Source: Proteromonas lacertae
Taxonomy: Eukaryota; Sar; Bigyra; Opalinata; Proteromonadidae
Length of the DNA: 64,000 nucleotides
Direction of reading: 5' to 3'
NCBI GenBank assembly: GCA_002245135.1
Contig: NGBS01000880.1
Coordinates: 62,001-126,000, forward strand
Within the stretch, counting starts at the first letter, position 1. Every line of letters starts with the position of its first letter. Of this stretch, positions 28,410 to 39,542 are shown one piece after another. Made by a program: the position numbers and the translations under genes. The notes beneath the pieces are model-generated. The model had not been told where the DNA came from. It did not search any database and saw only the letters and a list, made by a program, of their open reading frames with translations.

Positions 28410-29396
28410 TTAAGTTCTTTTAAAAACAACAATACTCATACAAAACTCTATATTATCTAAATTCAACTCATAACCATTTTGCTGTGTAATTTGCAAAGTG
28501 ATTTCACCATTGCTATAAGTATTATTAAACTTTTTACTAGTATTAAAAATATCATAATTCTGATAAGTGATAAAACTAGATTCAGGATTTGTTATTGGAA
28601 TACTATCTAAAACATGACTATCTTGATCTATATTTACTAAATCCATTCTTATTGTAATGGCAGTAACCCATATTAATGTAGGTCTATAAGGCAATTGAAC
28701 AAATGAGAAATCAAATTGCTCCCATCTCTTTGATATACCATATCTTTGATTTGGTTTAAATTCTGTTCCATTTTTAGAACTAAAACATGTGAATGTTCCA
28801 TTCTTTGATTTACCAAAATATTTATATGCTAAATCTTTTGCTATTATCTCTATATTACTTATCCAACATATTGGTTTACTATAGTGAGTTGTTTTTAAAG
28901 CAGGATCATATAATACATTTGTTTTCCCTATAATTTGCAAATGATTAGTTTGATTATCATCCTTATCGTCTATTTCAAACATATCTCCAATAAATAGCTT
29001 CATATTCTTATCATCATCTGTTAATAATACTGTATCTGGATGAAAGTTATGCAGTGTTATTTCTTTGAATGCATTGTTAATAATGTCTAATATTTGATCT
29101 TAAGTATAAAAACCTTCTGGTATAGTCACATTTACAAACTCTAAAACACTACCAAATTTATAAGATCCATAATTAGGATCAACATTTAATGATATAATGA
29201 AAATAAATTTATCATTAGTATCCTCTTGTATAGTAGGGAAACTATTAAGTATAACAGCATCTTTTAGCGAAATATCACTATAATCTTGATCAAATTGAGA
29301 TAGATATAAAACTTTTTTATACTTACTAGCAAACTGATCAGTAGAAGATACCATATCAGAATTAAGGTAATAAATACGATGTTCATAAGGAATCAT
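28410..29396 (-). pseudogene. Minor capsid (penton-like) protein with one in-frame stop
   Basis: 329 codons in a single frame from ATG 29396 to 28410, interrupted only by a TAA at 29099-29101, after VNVTIPEGFYT. RIYYLNSDMVSSTDQFASKY at the N-terminus and IPEGFYT followed by DQILDIINNAF are typical of the single-jelly-roll penton protein of Polintons and virophages. Everything on both sides of the stop is intact, so this is a one-base lesion, a readthrough site or an error. It stands at the outer end of module 2, upstream of the capsid remnant. Confidence 0.65.
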
Positions 29397-29637
29397 TTGT
29401 TTTTATATAAATGTGTAACTGAAATTGAAGAAATAAGCATAATAAGCATTATTAATATTATAAGCATTTTTACACAATTTAATATTTTTAATTTCTGAAC
29501 TAACATACAACGAAATTAGATATATACTACAGTACATTGATCCAGAGTATCAATGCGATGTAGAAGAAAGGCTTAAAAAAGGTTTATAGCTTATAGACTT
29601 AAGTAAAGAATTCTCAATAGATGAGAACAATTTACCT

Positions 29638-30242
29638 TGTTGTGCGCTGTTTGTCATAGTTGGCCGTTTGTCTACCAGACACTTTTAAAACAAACAAAAT
29701 ACATATTCGTACTTGTTTTGATGAAAAATCGTTACTTTTATACTTACTTTGTTATATGGCCTACCTCTGCAGTATACTATTTTGTTAATATAAATAGTTT
29801 GAATATTTGCGCCATTTGTTATCTAGAAATTTTTGAATCAAACTAAATGCATATTTAGCTAATATAGACTAAAATACATTAGCTGAAATGATAAGGACAA
29901 CTTAATGTTGATCATAAGACATTTAAAATGAAAAAAGAAAATATAGATTCAAGCCTTACTCGAGCCTATTTTTTACATTTCTTTTCTTATATAGAAAGAT
30001 TAATAATTCTTACATTCTAATCATTTCAGCTAATCTATTTTTGTCTATATTAGCTAAATATGCATTTAGCAAATATTCAAACTATTTATATTAACAAAAA
30101 AGTATACTGCAGAGGTAAGGTCATATAACAAATCAAGTGTAAAAGTAACAATTTTTCATCAAGACAAGTAAGAATATACATTTAGTTTGTTTTAAAAGTG
30201 TTTAGTAGACAAACGGCCCACTATGACAAACGGCGCACAACA
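29638..30242. mobile_element. 605-bp MITE with long inverted repeats and 5-bp target duplication
   Basis: Begins TGTTGTGCGC and ends GCGCACAACA; the arms remain similar for about 200 bp inward (GTTTGTC, TGGCCGTTTGTCTACCAGAC, GAAAAATCGTTACTTTTATA). TACCT flanks it on both sides (29633-29637 and 30243-30247). There is no transposase; the few short frames inside are incidental. The same family supplies the ends at 36660, 39543 and 46295 and relics at 7141 and 36270. Confidence 0.85.
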
Positions 30243-30247
30243 TACCT

Positions 30248-30605
30248 CCTTTCTCATCATCATCATTCATTAGAAGTTTTAATAACAAAGAGAAGAGGAC
30301 TATGGGTCAAAAAAGGATTATAGAAAATCAACAAAACATTCAACAACAATAAAGAAGATAATTAATCTAAATGAACAAGTCAAGAAGATAATCCCATCTG
30401 AAACACTTATTAAAAATACATCAAAAGTAATAAATAGTAATATAATACACTTCATTCTCTAAATAATAGAGAAAGTAATAGTAATAGCAATCTATCTCTT
30501 GATAGCATTAATGATATCGCACGTGATGAATGTTATATGAGTTACAACAATCTATTCAATGATTGTTTGAATAATGGTTATATGTATTAATATGTCTTTT
30601 ATAGT
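30248..30605 (+). pseudogene. Remains of an ORF split by the MITE
   Basis: Low-complexity but frame-consistent sequence left of the MITE (EYQCDVEERLKKG, then SKEFSIDENNLP, with one TAG) continues directly right of it (FSSSSFIRSFNNKEKRTMGQ) when the MITE and one TACCT are removed. Later pieces (NLSLDSINDIARDECYMS) are in other frames. It is thus the relic of a Ser/Asn-rich gene, family unknown. Confidence 0.35.
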
Positions 30606-30689
30606 TTTATTTTGTTTTTTTGTTCAATTTTTTAAATTAAATTGTTCAATTACTTTTAAAAGACTCTGTTTTGAATGGAAAACGATTAT

Positions 30690-32304
30690 TTTAAAATCCA
30701 GTTCTTATATGAACTCCCACGATTATATGATTTCTTTTTAATTGTTGAAATGATTTTAAATATTGTTCTACTGCTATGCATGGTTTAAAAAACACTTCTT
30801 GTATTATTCTATTCCATCCTATTGAATTAATTTTGTAAGTTCTAATTATATTTGAATCATTATATAGATCAGGGTTGTATAAATCGGTCATGACCGACGG
30901 AGAAAACCGATCGGTCGTAGGTCAATAAACAAATGTTGACCGACACCAGGCTGTAGTAACTATTAGCTGACCTCCTCCTAAACATGTGATATTAATAATA
31001 TTATCTAACTGTACATATTGAATTCAAGCTCTATATATCATTCTATAAAATACCGAATTAACCGTCGGTCGATGCGCTTTTTTCTTTCTTCATAATTGAA
31101 TCTAACCTTACCAATGAGTTATTCTATTGTGTTATATATGTAATATAAAGTATAGAATGATTATAAAAATTTGAAAGAAAAAATGGCAAACTTTTAGCTT
31201 GACATTAATCATTTCTTTAAATTATCATAAATGTATCTAATATAATCTATCATTATATATTCTAGGAGTATAGTTTTATCAATTGAAGCGGCTCGTGAAG
31301 TTATTGCCTTAAAAGAGGCAAATATGCTTGAACATCTTAATTTTAACTTTTACAAAACCTTTTGGTATAATATGTTAAAGATAAAAAGCCTTGATAAATG
31401 CATTTGCAGTAAAAAGAAAGAGATTAATTATGCCAAATGAAGTACAAGAATATTTGCATTATGATATTCATTACAACATCTTCAGAGCCAGAAAGAATAT
31501 TTTCCGAGGATGGACAAATAAGTAACTTATCCAAATCAAATTTATCATGTGATAGATTACAAATGAAACTGATGATTAGTAGAAATAAATAAGAACATAA
31601 TTATATAAAATACCTAATTATTGTTGAGTATTAAATTGTAATTCTTTATAAAAAGTTAAAAATTATTTAATTGAATTGAAAATATATGAATCAAGTATTA
31701 AAATATATTATAAGATAGTTTTTATGAAGGGAAAATTAGTACATAATGAATTAAAATAGATTTTATAATATACGGCTTGTAAGGCTTGACCGACCGACGG
31801 TCAAGGCAAAACCTATAGGTTTTGACCTATCTCCGTCGGTAACCGATAAATACAACCCTGATATAGATTGTATATAATATTCATAAATCCATGATATTTA
31901 TATATAGATAATGATTTATAATAATTTAGCAACATTCTAATAGAATTATTAATTGTTCTTATTTCTATTATCTTGTTTATGGTGATATTATCATTTATTA
32001 AATATGTTGGCATTTTAAAGTAAGATGTTATATCTTACCATCCATAAATATAAAATTTTGATATAGATAGAAGCGAAAAGAAAATGCTAGATATTATTGT
32101 TGGTATTTTATTACCTAAGCCACAACCAGTATATGTTTTATACACAATTAAATAATTCAAGTGATTTTTATTATTGTTATAAGATATACAAGATTCTATA
32201 TATTTATTTACTGACATATTATTTTTATTATAAATAGCATTATTCATAATTATTGTTATCGTTATAATAACTGCCGCAATAAATATTATTAGAGTAAAAT
32301 GCAT
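30690..32304 (-). pseudogene. Fucosyltransferase-like gene disrupted by an hAT element
   Basis: Start at ATG 32304. A signal anchor (FTLIIFIAAVIITITIIM) is followed by TYTGCGLGNKIPTIISSIFF, the nucleotide-binding N-terminal motif of NodZ/xyloglucan-type fucosyltransferases, and, at the far end, IIVGVHIRTGF, the conserved HIR motif that binds GDP-fucose. Between them there is an in-frame TAA at 32035 and the 991-bp hAT element at 30870-31860, whose 8-bp duplication ATATAGAT lies inside the coding frame. After HIRTGF the frame stops and no C-terminus is seen. Secretory-pathway glycan enzyme in life, inactive here. Confidence 0.6.
30870..31860 (+). mobile_element. Non-autonomous hAT element, copy A
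   Basis: Ends are CAGGGTTGTATAAATCGGT and, inverted, CAGGGTTGTATTTATCGGT. The flanks are the direct 8-bp duplication ATATAGAT (30862-30869, 31861-31868), the hAT hallmark. Subterminal ACCGACGG/GGTCA repeats are dense. Inside, at 31420-31590, is the tail of an hAT transposase (TSSEPERIFSEDGQISNLSK region), with about 110 bp deleted compared with copy B. Inserted in the fucosyltransferase-like gene. Confidence 0.9.
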
Positions 32305-32305
32305 T

Positions 32306-32520
32306 TTATTCCATTTCAAAATACGGAGAATTAGAATGAAATCCTACTGTCATTCTTAGCTCATTAATTATTCTTATTATATTACTCTTTAATGTTAAAG
32401 TTGATCCTCTTACTTTATATTCTCTTGTCATATTGCAATCACTTCTATTAAAATGTAAGTATACTATTGAATATGATTTATTTACTTCATTAAATACATT
32501 AGGAGAGAATTTGTATTTTC
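32306..32520 (-). pseudogene. C-terminal fragment of an unrecognised gene
   Basis: A minus-strand frame without start gives coherent protein (EVNKSYSIVYLHFNRSDCN, EYKVRGSTLTLKSNIIRII) and stops at 32306, overlapping the upstream edge of the fucosyltransferase-like gene. Possibly another glycan enzyme tail; no motif identified. Confidence 0.25.
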
Positions 32521-33523
32521 AGCCTTAGGTTCAAATTTTGAGCCTTACTTTTTTTAGCTAGTCCATAGTTTCTAAACTTCGATATTAAACTTAATTAGGT
32601 CAAAAACATATAACTAATCTATTCTAAAAAAATTGAAGCTTTCTTATTTCTAATTGAAAACATAATTAATCTCTATTTTTGCATTTCGCTTTTATGTGCA
32701 TAAATCAGTTATGCATTATCACTGCACTTAGGATCTCCAGTTTATTTTGTTATTAAGCTGATAATGGATGAGAAAAAAGCAAAATAAATTTCTTAACACA
32801 AGCTTTTGATTTGACAAACTATCTTGATTTTTATTTTTTGAGCCTACGCATTGTATATGCACTATATACTTATCTAATAGGTTCTGTTATAAATTGTGAA
32901 TTAACGGCTGATAATATATGGAGTTATGAAGTGAAATATGATAAAAATGACCTAAAATGTCTAAATCGAGACGAATTCGTATTATCATATATAGTTATGT
33001 TTGTGCATCACAGGATTCAATGTTATATTTAGCAAAATATGATTTAATACTTGAATATTTGAAACAATTTCGTCTGGTTGGCTCTATAACTTTTTGTAGT
33101 TTATTCTGTAGTTACTATACTCAATATATCTAGAAAATAATAATATTTAGATAGTAAGAGTGACATTAGTTGAAATCGATATAATCACAGGTATATTAAC
33201 AAAATAAGTCCGATGCTGCCGAATATCATATTAATTCTATTACTGTTTAACATTATTCAATTCAAAAATAGTATCAAATACAGAATATTATGACAAACAG
33301 TTTGAAATCGGAGAATATAAAAGAATACTATTTTCTTTTCTTATGTTGTCACTTATTTCAATGTATTATTAAATAGGAAATCGGACTATATAAAGGTATA
33401 ATATAATTAATTGTAAAGTTTCAACATATATGTCAAGAATATTACAAATACTATAAGTAGTTCGCTCAAGATGTTATTTCCTAATACACTATGCTGCAAT
33501 GGGACAAGCATAAAAATAAGAAT
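32521..33523. other. About 1 kb without a supported gene
   Basis: AT-rich sequence with short frames only; the longest, at 32811-33032, has no coding features. No transposon ends recognised. Confidence 0.5.
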
Positions 33524-33774
33524 TCTATCATTCGAAAAGGAAGAACTACAAATAAGAATTATAGAAAGTAGATTTTTCTTGTTGAATATTAAATAATTTA
33601 TTTATTATTTATGTTGTTATTATTATAGTTAAAATAACACATGCTACAAATATTTATGAATGGGGTAGAATGAAAAATGAAATGAACAATATTTTTATCT
33701 ATCAATAATTAAAGTAATTGTCACTATAAATAAATAAATAATAAACACAAAATATAAATAATATATATAATTAA

Positions 33775-34825
33775 CAGGGTTGTATTTATCGGTTACCGAC
33801 GGAGATAGGTCAAAACCTATAGGTTTTGCCTTCATAAAATCTATTTTAATTCATTATATACTAATTTTCCCTTCATAAAAACTATCTTATAATATATTTT
33901 AATACTTGATTCATATATTTTCAATTCAATTAAATAATTTTTAACTTTTTATAAAGAATTACAATTTAATACTCAACAATAATTAGGTATTTTATATAAT
34001 TATGTTCTTATTTATTTCTACTAATCATCAGTTTCATTTGTAATCTATCACATGATAAATTTGATTTGGATAAGTTACTTATTTGTCCATCCTCGGAAAA
34101 TATTCTTTCTGGCTCTGAAGATGTTGCTAGACTGTTTAAACTGTTATTGGCAAGTATGTAAACCCTAGGAAACTTGGACTTTAATGATAGCCAGATATTT
34201 CCAACGGTTTCAGAGGTGCTGTAATGAATATCATAATGCAAATATTCTTGTACTTCATTTGGCATAAGTAATCTCTTTCTTTTTACTGCAAATGCATTTA
34301 TCAAGGCTTTTTATCTTTAACATATTATACCAAAAGGTTTTGTAAAAGTTAAAATTAAGATGTTCAAGCATATTTGCCTCTTTTAAGGCAATAACTTCAC
34401 GAGCCGCTCCAATTGGTAAAACTATACTCCTAGAATATATAATGATAGATTATATTAGATACATTTATGATAATTTAAAGAAATGATTAATGTCAAGCTA
34501 AAAGTTTGCCATTTTTTCTTTCAAATTTTTATAATCATTCTATACTTTATATTACATATATAACACAATAGAATAACTCATTGGTAAGGTTAGATTCAAT
34601 TATGAAGAAAGAAAAAAGCGCATCGACCGACGGTTAATTCGGTATTTTATAGAATGATATATAGAGCTTGAATTCAATATGTACAGTTAGATAATATTAT
34701 TAATATCACATGTTTAGGAGGAGGTCAGCTAATAGTTACTACAGCCTGGTGTCGGTCAACATTTGTTTATTGACCTACGACCGATCGGTTTTCTCCGTCG
34801 GTCATGACCGATTTATACAACCCTG
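33775..34825 (-). mobile_element. Non-autonomous hAT element, copy B
   Basis: Same ends as copy A in opposite orientation, flanked by the 8-bp duplication ATAATTAA (33767-33774, 34826-34833). It holds a 98-residue remnant of transposase at 34008-34304 (minus) with TSSEPERIFSEDGQISNLSK, the hAT dimerisation signature. It keeps the 110 bp missing in copy A and lacks about 35 bp near one end that copy A retains. Inserted inside the Mutator-like element. Confidence 0.9.
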
Positions 34826-34846
34826 ATAATTAAGTAATTAAAAGAA

Positions 34847-35624
34847 TTATTTGTTAAAATTATTATCTATAAATAATAATACGTTATCAAAGTTATCTAT
34901 CTTTTTATTTAATAAATAAATAAGAGTGATAATAATTAACTGTCTATCAAATGAAATATTATTATAATTATTATTAATAAATAAACAAAAATCATGTTTG
35001 TTTATTCTATCATACATTAATGAAGTTAATTCATCATATATACCTGTAATACAGTATTGATCAATTTCATTGATCATATTGATATTAAAACATTGTTTAA
35101 TACTTTGACATGTCATATTAATTTCTCTTTTTGAGATAATCAAACTATTACTCTCACTATATCTTGATTATATTAGGTACCTTTAAAGCGCTGTTATTTA
35201 CTAATATATTAACGTCATTTTTTATTTCACTTATCATTGTTTCTATCATTTTTAAACTCTCATATTTTCTTACTTCATGATTATGACTTAACCTATAGCT
35301 ACATCCTGTTAGATTATATTTAACTGTAAAACTACATCCAACTTCTTTGCAGTAGAACGCTAATTCGTTAACATTATAGTGAACTCTAACTTTGAAATTT
35401 CTTTGACGACTGTATATATGCACTACAAAATAGAAAATCTCCATGTTTTTGAACCTGAGCTGAAATATATTATCATTAATTTCTTCAAACGATTCTATGG
35501 GAGGATATTTTTTTGCTATCTCTTTAAGTCTTTTACTTCTGCCGTCCAGAATTGAATACTTCTTCTCAGCTGTTGAAAATGTAGGTAAATCTACCTCGCC
35601 ATTATCAATTATCAATTTATTCAT
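34847..35624 (-). pseudogene. Cys/His DNA-binding protein of the Mutator-like element, broken
   Basis: Two adjacent frames. The first, 155 codons from 35624, contains FKVRVHYNVNELAFYCKEVG, CSFTVKYNLTGC and SHNHEV, a C-x4-C...H-x-H pattern as in FLYWCH/WRKY-GCM-like domains found at the N-terminus of MULE transposases. It stops at 35157. The second frame (35143-34847) continues as helical protein. A frame change near 35150 probably separated them. The transposase catalytic domain is absent; the hAT insertion sits just past the end. Confidence 0.5.
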
Positions 35625-35939
35625 AAAAACTACATTAGAAACATACCATTATAATAAAATAATTATTATATATACATATATATTCTATTAAAAATGACTA
35701 ATGATTTTTGTAACGGTTATTTATTATATTATAAAAATTTTTAGCTACTAAATACAAGCGAAAATATTGTTCATTTCATTTATCATTCTACCCCATTCAT
35801 AAATATTTGTAGCATGTGTTATTTTAACTATAATAATAACAACATAAATAATAAATAAATTATTTAATATTCAACAAGAAAAATCTACTTTCTATAATTC
35901 TTATTTGTAGTTCTTACTTTTCGAATGATAGATTTCTGT

Positions 35940-36060
35940 GTAAAATTAATTTAGTTTTATTATCAACAAACTAATATCATTTTCATCTTAGTTATAAAGA
36001 GTTATTTACAAAATATAATTAGTTTGTCATATAAGCTGCTTATTTGAGTAACATAATTAT
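35940..36060. mobile_element. Relic of the 46791-type palindromic MITE
   Basis: AACTAATATCATTTTCATCT, TAGTTATAAAGAGTTATT and AATTAGTTTGTCATAT match one arm of the element at 46791-47238. It abuts the right end of the Mutator-like element. Confidence 0.5.
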
Positions 36061-36130
36061 GTCATAATATTGACTAAAACTTACATACATATATTTTAAA
36101 AATTGTGTATATTCCAAATCTTGTGTATAT

Positions 36131-36660
36131 GATGATAGATAATGTCTAAATAAGAAGTGTCAGTTACACAGCAATTAAGAATTATACCCCTTCTGACGTC
36201 ATTTTTAATTTAAATTTCTATTTTCTTCAATTTTTCAGTTTGTATATTTTTATGGTTTAGTCAAATATTTAGTTGATATAGACTAAAATATATTAATCAT
36301 AAGACATTTAAAATGAAAAAAGAAAATATACAATCAAGCCTCACTCAAGCCTATATTTTACATTTCTATTTTTATATAGAAAGATTTAATAATTATTATA
36401 TTCTAATCATTTCAGCTAATGTAATTTAGTTTATTTTAGCTAATTCTGCATTTAGTTTGATTCAAAAATTTCTAGAAAACAAACGGCGCAAATATTCAAA
36501 CTATTTATATTAACAAAAAAGTATATTGCAGAGGTAGGCCATATAACAAAGTAAGTATAAAAGTAACAATTTTTCATCAAGACAAGTAAGAATATGTATT
36601 TTGTTTGTTTTAAAAGTGTCTGGTAGACAAACGACCAACTATGACAAACAGCGCGCAACA
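36131..36660 (-). mobile_element. MITE-family copy ending at 36660
   Basis: 36270-36660 matches the inner and right half of the 605-bp MITE and ends in GCGCGCAACA. The preceding 36131-36250 (AAGAATTATACCCCTTCTGA, CGTCATTTTTAATTT) recurs inverted at 45985-46070, close to another family end at 46295, so this block belongs to a longer member of the family. No left end was found next to it. Confidence 0.6.
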
Positions 36661-36675
36661 TTTATTTCTATTCAG

Positions 36676-36966
36676 CTAATCAATACCATAACGCTTTAAC
36701 ATCTTGGTTTTTCTTCTTTCTTCTTCAGGATCAACCCATTTTCTAGGAAGTATGGTTGCTTGTGTAACTCTGGTTGGTTTATGAATTGCTTTCCATTCTT
36801 CATACTTTCTATCATCCTCATCAGCTGTATAAGATGCATACCACATTACTACTGGAGGTGATGGTGGGGGTGGTTCAGCTACTATTCTAACTACATCTTC
36901 TTCAATGATTGCATAGATTCTTTCAAAGTCTTCATCTTCACGTTTATTTCTATCTTTTATATTCAC
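36676..36966 (-). CDS. Hypothetical 96-aa protein, Pro-rich
   Basis: MNIKDRNKREDEDFERIYAI, then EPPPPSPPVVMWYASYTAD and WKAIHKPTRVTQATILPRKW with a basic C-terminus. The sequence has real protein character, but the gene may be only an exon or fragment because it begins shortly after a stop and lies next to a transposon end. Not recognised. Confidence 0.4.
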   Translation of the reverse strand: MNIKDRNKREDEDFERIYAIIEEDVVRIVAEPPPPSPPVVMWYASYTADEDDRKYEEWKAIHKPTRVTQATILPRKWVDPEEERRKTKMLKRYGID

Positions 36967-37326
36967 ATTCTCGATCCAAATTCTTGACTATTTTTATGAT
37001 TAACACTCTATATCTACTTTCTAGCTTCGCCCAGTACTTCTATGCCAAAACCTAAATCCTGTAAAAAAAACGTAAGAATAGTCTGGCACGGGTTACCCAC
37101 CTGCAGTGATATTCTTACGGTTATACATATATCTACAGGGACATTTGGCACAAAGAACACTTATATATCGTTATACTCATGTATAGTTATTAAACAAAGT
37201 TATTCCCAATTCTTTCCCTAAATAATAATTAAATAAAGAGAATGATATGTAATAAAGAAAAGAACAATTCCGAATATAGTATTACAGTTTAGGTTTTGAA
37301 TTTATTAAAGCATATAATTTACATAC
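36967..37326. other. Intergenic, contains a conserved hairpin
   Basis: No gene. Holds the 47-nt hairpin at 37072-37118 described separately; the last 50 bases are the presumed promoter of the methyltransferase gene. Confidence 0.5.
37072..37118 (+). ncRNA. Conserved 47-nt hairpin, copy 1
   Basis: GTAAGAATA (37072-37080) pairs with TATTCTTAC (37110-37118). The inner flanks GTCTGG and CAGTGA and the total length are identical in the copy at 51381-51427, while the 17 central bases differ. Central GGGTTACCC can pair internally. Upstream CCTGTA (37058) can also pair with TACAGG (37135). An RNA element or a transposon end are both possible. Confidence 0.35.
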
Positions 37327-38092
37327 ATGATATATATTCTGTTTATCATTATTATTTTTAATTTTATATTTCTAAATAGTTTAAATGTAAAACGCACATA
37401 TCAACCAGCGATTCATCCTTTTTTATGGAGTTGTATGTTTAAAAAAGAAAATAGCACTTTTAATTCTGCCTTTAGAAGCCAATTCAAAGAAGATTATATA
37501 TATAATAAAAAATTCTTCAAAAATAAACTAAATGGAATATTTAGGATGGTCAGGTGTTCTAATAAAAGGAAGTATAAATAGCTGTATGAAATTGCTAAAT
37601 AATCAGTATTTAAGATTAAGATCACAAATTGTATGTACTGCTATTTGTTCAAATAAAGATTATGTTGAATTTAAACAAGGAGATGGTGTTGGAGGAATAA
37701 ATGGAGAACTACCTAGCAGATGGTTTTCTATGGAATATAAAAAGGGAGTCAAAATGAAATGCTCTAATATAGGCAATATTCTCAATCAATTTCATATAAC
37801 TCATATAGACTTTTTTTCTCTTGATGTTGAAGGGAGTGAATTATCAGTATTAGAAACATTCGATTTTAATATAATAGTTAATTATTGGGTAATTGAATTT
37901 AATAGTAATAATAATATAAAAAACAATAAAGTAAGAAAATTATTAAAAGAAAATGGATATAAAAAGTGTAACATTCATTTAGATTATAAAAGTAATGAAT
38001 GTTTTTATCACCCATACTATGATAAAAAAGTAATTAATATGATTGATAAAGAAAATAAATACAGAACAAATTTTGGAGTAGAATGTATATAG
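37327..38092 (+). pseudogene. FkbM-type methyltransferase lacking its SAM motif I
   Basis: N-terminal signal anchor (ILFIIIIFNFIFLNSL), then FRSQFKEDYIYNKKFFKNKL. The frame is lost near 37530, where EYLGWSGVLI appears in the next frame. Normal FkbM proteins have about 20 residues here, including the glycine-rich SAM-binding loop (VEIGAxDG); they are deleted. The rest is good: HIDFFSLDVEGSELSVLETF and YWVIEFNSN are the family core. C-terminus natural at 38092. These enzymes O-methylate glycans; this copy cannot bind SAM normally. Confidence 0.7.
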
Positions 38093-38399
38093 AAATCAAA
38101 ACTTATTTAGATGTTAAACAGTTATATACATTGTTATTTCTCATATTTCAAATCTTGTAACTCTTTATTCTTCCTATAGAAATATTTAATTACAGATTAA
38201 AAAATTCAGATAATTATATTTGTTCATTATTTTTCAGAAAGTTTAATAATATGCTTTCACATTATATGTAGGAAGTAAAGTTAAAGAGATTATCGATAAT
38301 CAACCCTATCATAACAATTATCAGTATTTTTAGCAGACTTATTTAATCCGATTATATAAAGCGTAAATCCATACATTTCTAAATATTTATTTATAAATA
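38093..38399. other. Intergenic, no gene seen
   Basis: AT-rich gap between two convergent methyltransferase relics. Confidence 0.5.
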
Positions 38400-39051
38400 T
38401 TAATTTTGTCTTACACCATTTATCATGATACTCAAAAAATATTTATTTATAATATCCAAACTTCCATACAAAACATCATCTTCATATTCTTCCACATCTA
38501 TTTTCAAAAAGTAAATATTATAATTCATTACATCTATAATAAAAGAAAAAAATGATATTCATATTTATACATATATTCTTCAAAAAATAATCAAGAGTAA
38601 TAAATTTTACTTTTTGTTCAATTTTTTTTGAACTGTTTGCCTCTCCTTTTACATATTGATATCCTACATCTTTTCCAGCAAAAATAGAAATTAATGTATT
38701 GCAATACGATATTCCATAATTATATGTTTTTATATTTGTAATATTCCCATACTTTTCTATTTGATATAGATGGTTACTTAGCAAAGGTTCAATTGATAGA
38801 ATAACTTTGCTAGGAAACAAATTATGTAGCAATATAGTAACATCCCCTTTATTAGATCCTACATCTATAATTATTGAGTTTTTATCTGTTTTACAATTAT
38901 ATACTTTCTTAAGAGTAGTGAATAAATATTTTCTAATATAATTATCATTAAAACCTCTATTAGATAATGTAGAATATAATGATGAGTTATATAATATGTA
39001 AGGATCACACTCATTATTATGTTTAGTATAGTAAGTATTATTTAATATCAT
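38400..39051 (-). pseudogene. FkbM-type methyltransferase with a frameshift
   Basis: From ATG 39051. IIIDVGSNKGDVTILLHNLF is SAM motif I, followed by VILSIEPLLSNH (motif II) and VKFITLDYFLK. The frame fails near 38535; a neighbouring frame then gives FLKIDVEEYEDDVL, the family LKIDVEG-E block, and stops at 38400. No signal anchor is visible at the start. A different family member from 37327: one lost motif I, the other only the frame. Confidence 0.65.
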
Positions 39052-39542
39052 ATAAACAATAAAAGAAATTAAAACATAAAATAATAATATAAAACTATGA
39101 TATATATATCATTTTTAAGATGGAAATTAAATAGAAGATATATGTCTTTGTACTATACTAGCAAATATTTTCTTATCAGTCCTTGAATCAACAGGGTTTT
39201 CACTCTCGTTTTTTAAGTTATTTGCTATGTTATTTTTGATTAGCTTACATTTGCTATGTATCTAGTTAACTATCTCATCTATCTGAGGCATAAGAAGATG
39301 GATTATAAAAAGTTAGATAAAAAAATAATATATGTAAAGGATGTCATTATAATTTATTATTGGTGTATTTACCTTCAGTTGATGTTTTCCTTTATAATCT
39401 TTTTAATAAAGTGGTTTTTATTAATTCTGTATATATAATATTGGATTCTTTTTTGCATGAATTAATTTACTCATTATTGTAATTAGGCAAGATTCATTTA
39501 CGTTGATGTTATAGAAATTACACAAAGTTGATATTAATGTAT
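39052..39542. other. Intergenic, no gene seen
   Basis: AT-rich; a 60-codon plus-strand frame at 39256 has no coding features. Confidence 0.5.

Larger units (their letters stand above)
33524..35932. mobile_element. Mutator-like element with about 172-bp terminal inverted repeats
   Basis: 33524-33695 and 35761-35932 are near-identical inverted repeats (TCTATCATTCGAAAAG at one end; ACACATGCTACAAATATTTA and GAATGGGGTAGAATGA inside). Between them lie the broken DNA-binding gene at 34847-35624 and the nested hAT copy B. Long terminal repeats and a zinc-finger protein of this type suit a Mutator-like (MULE) element, but no clear target duplication or full transposase is present. Confidence 0.6.
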
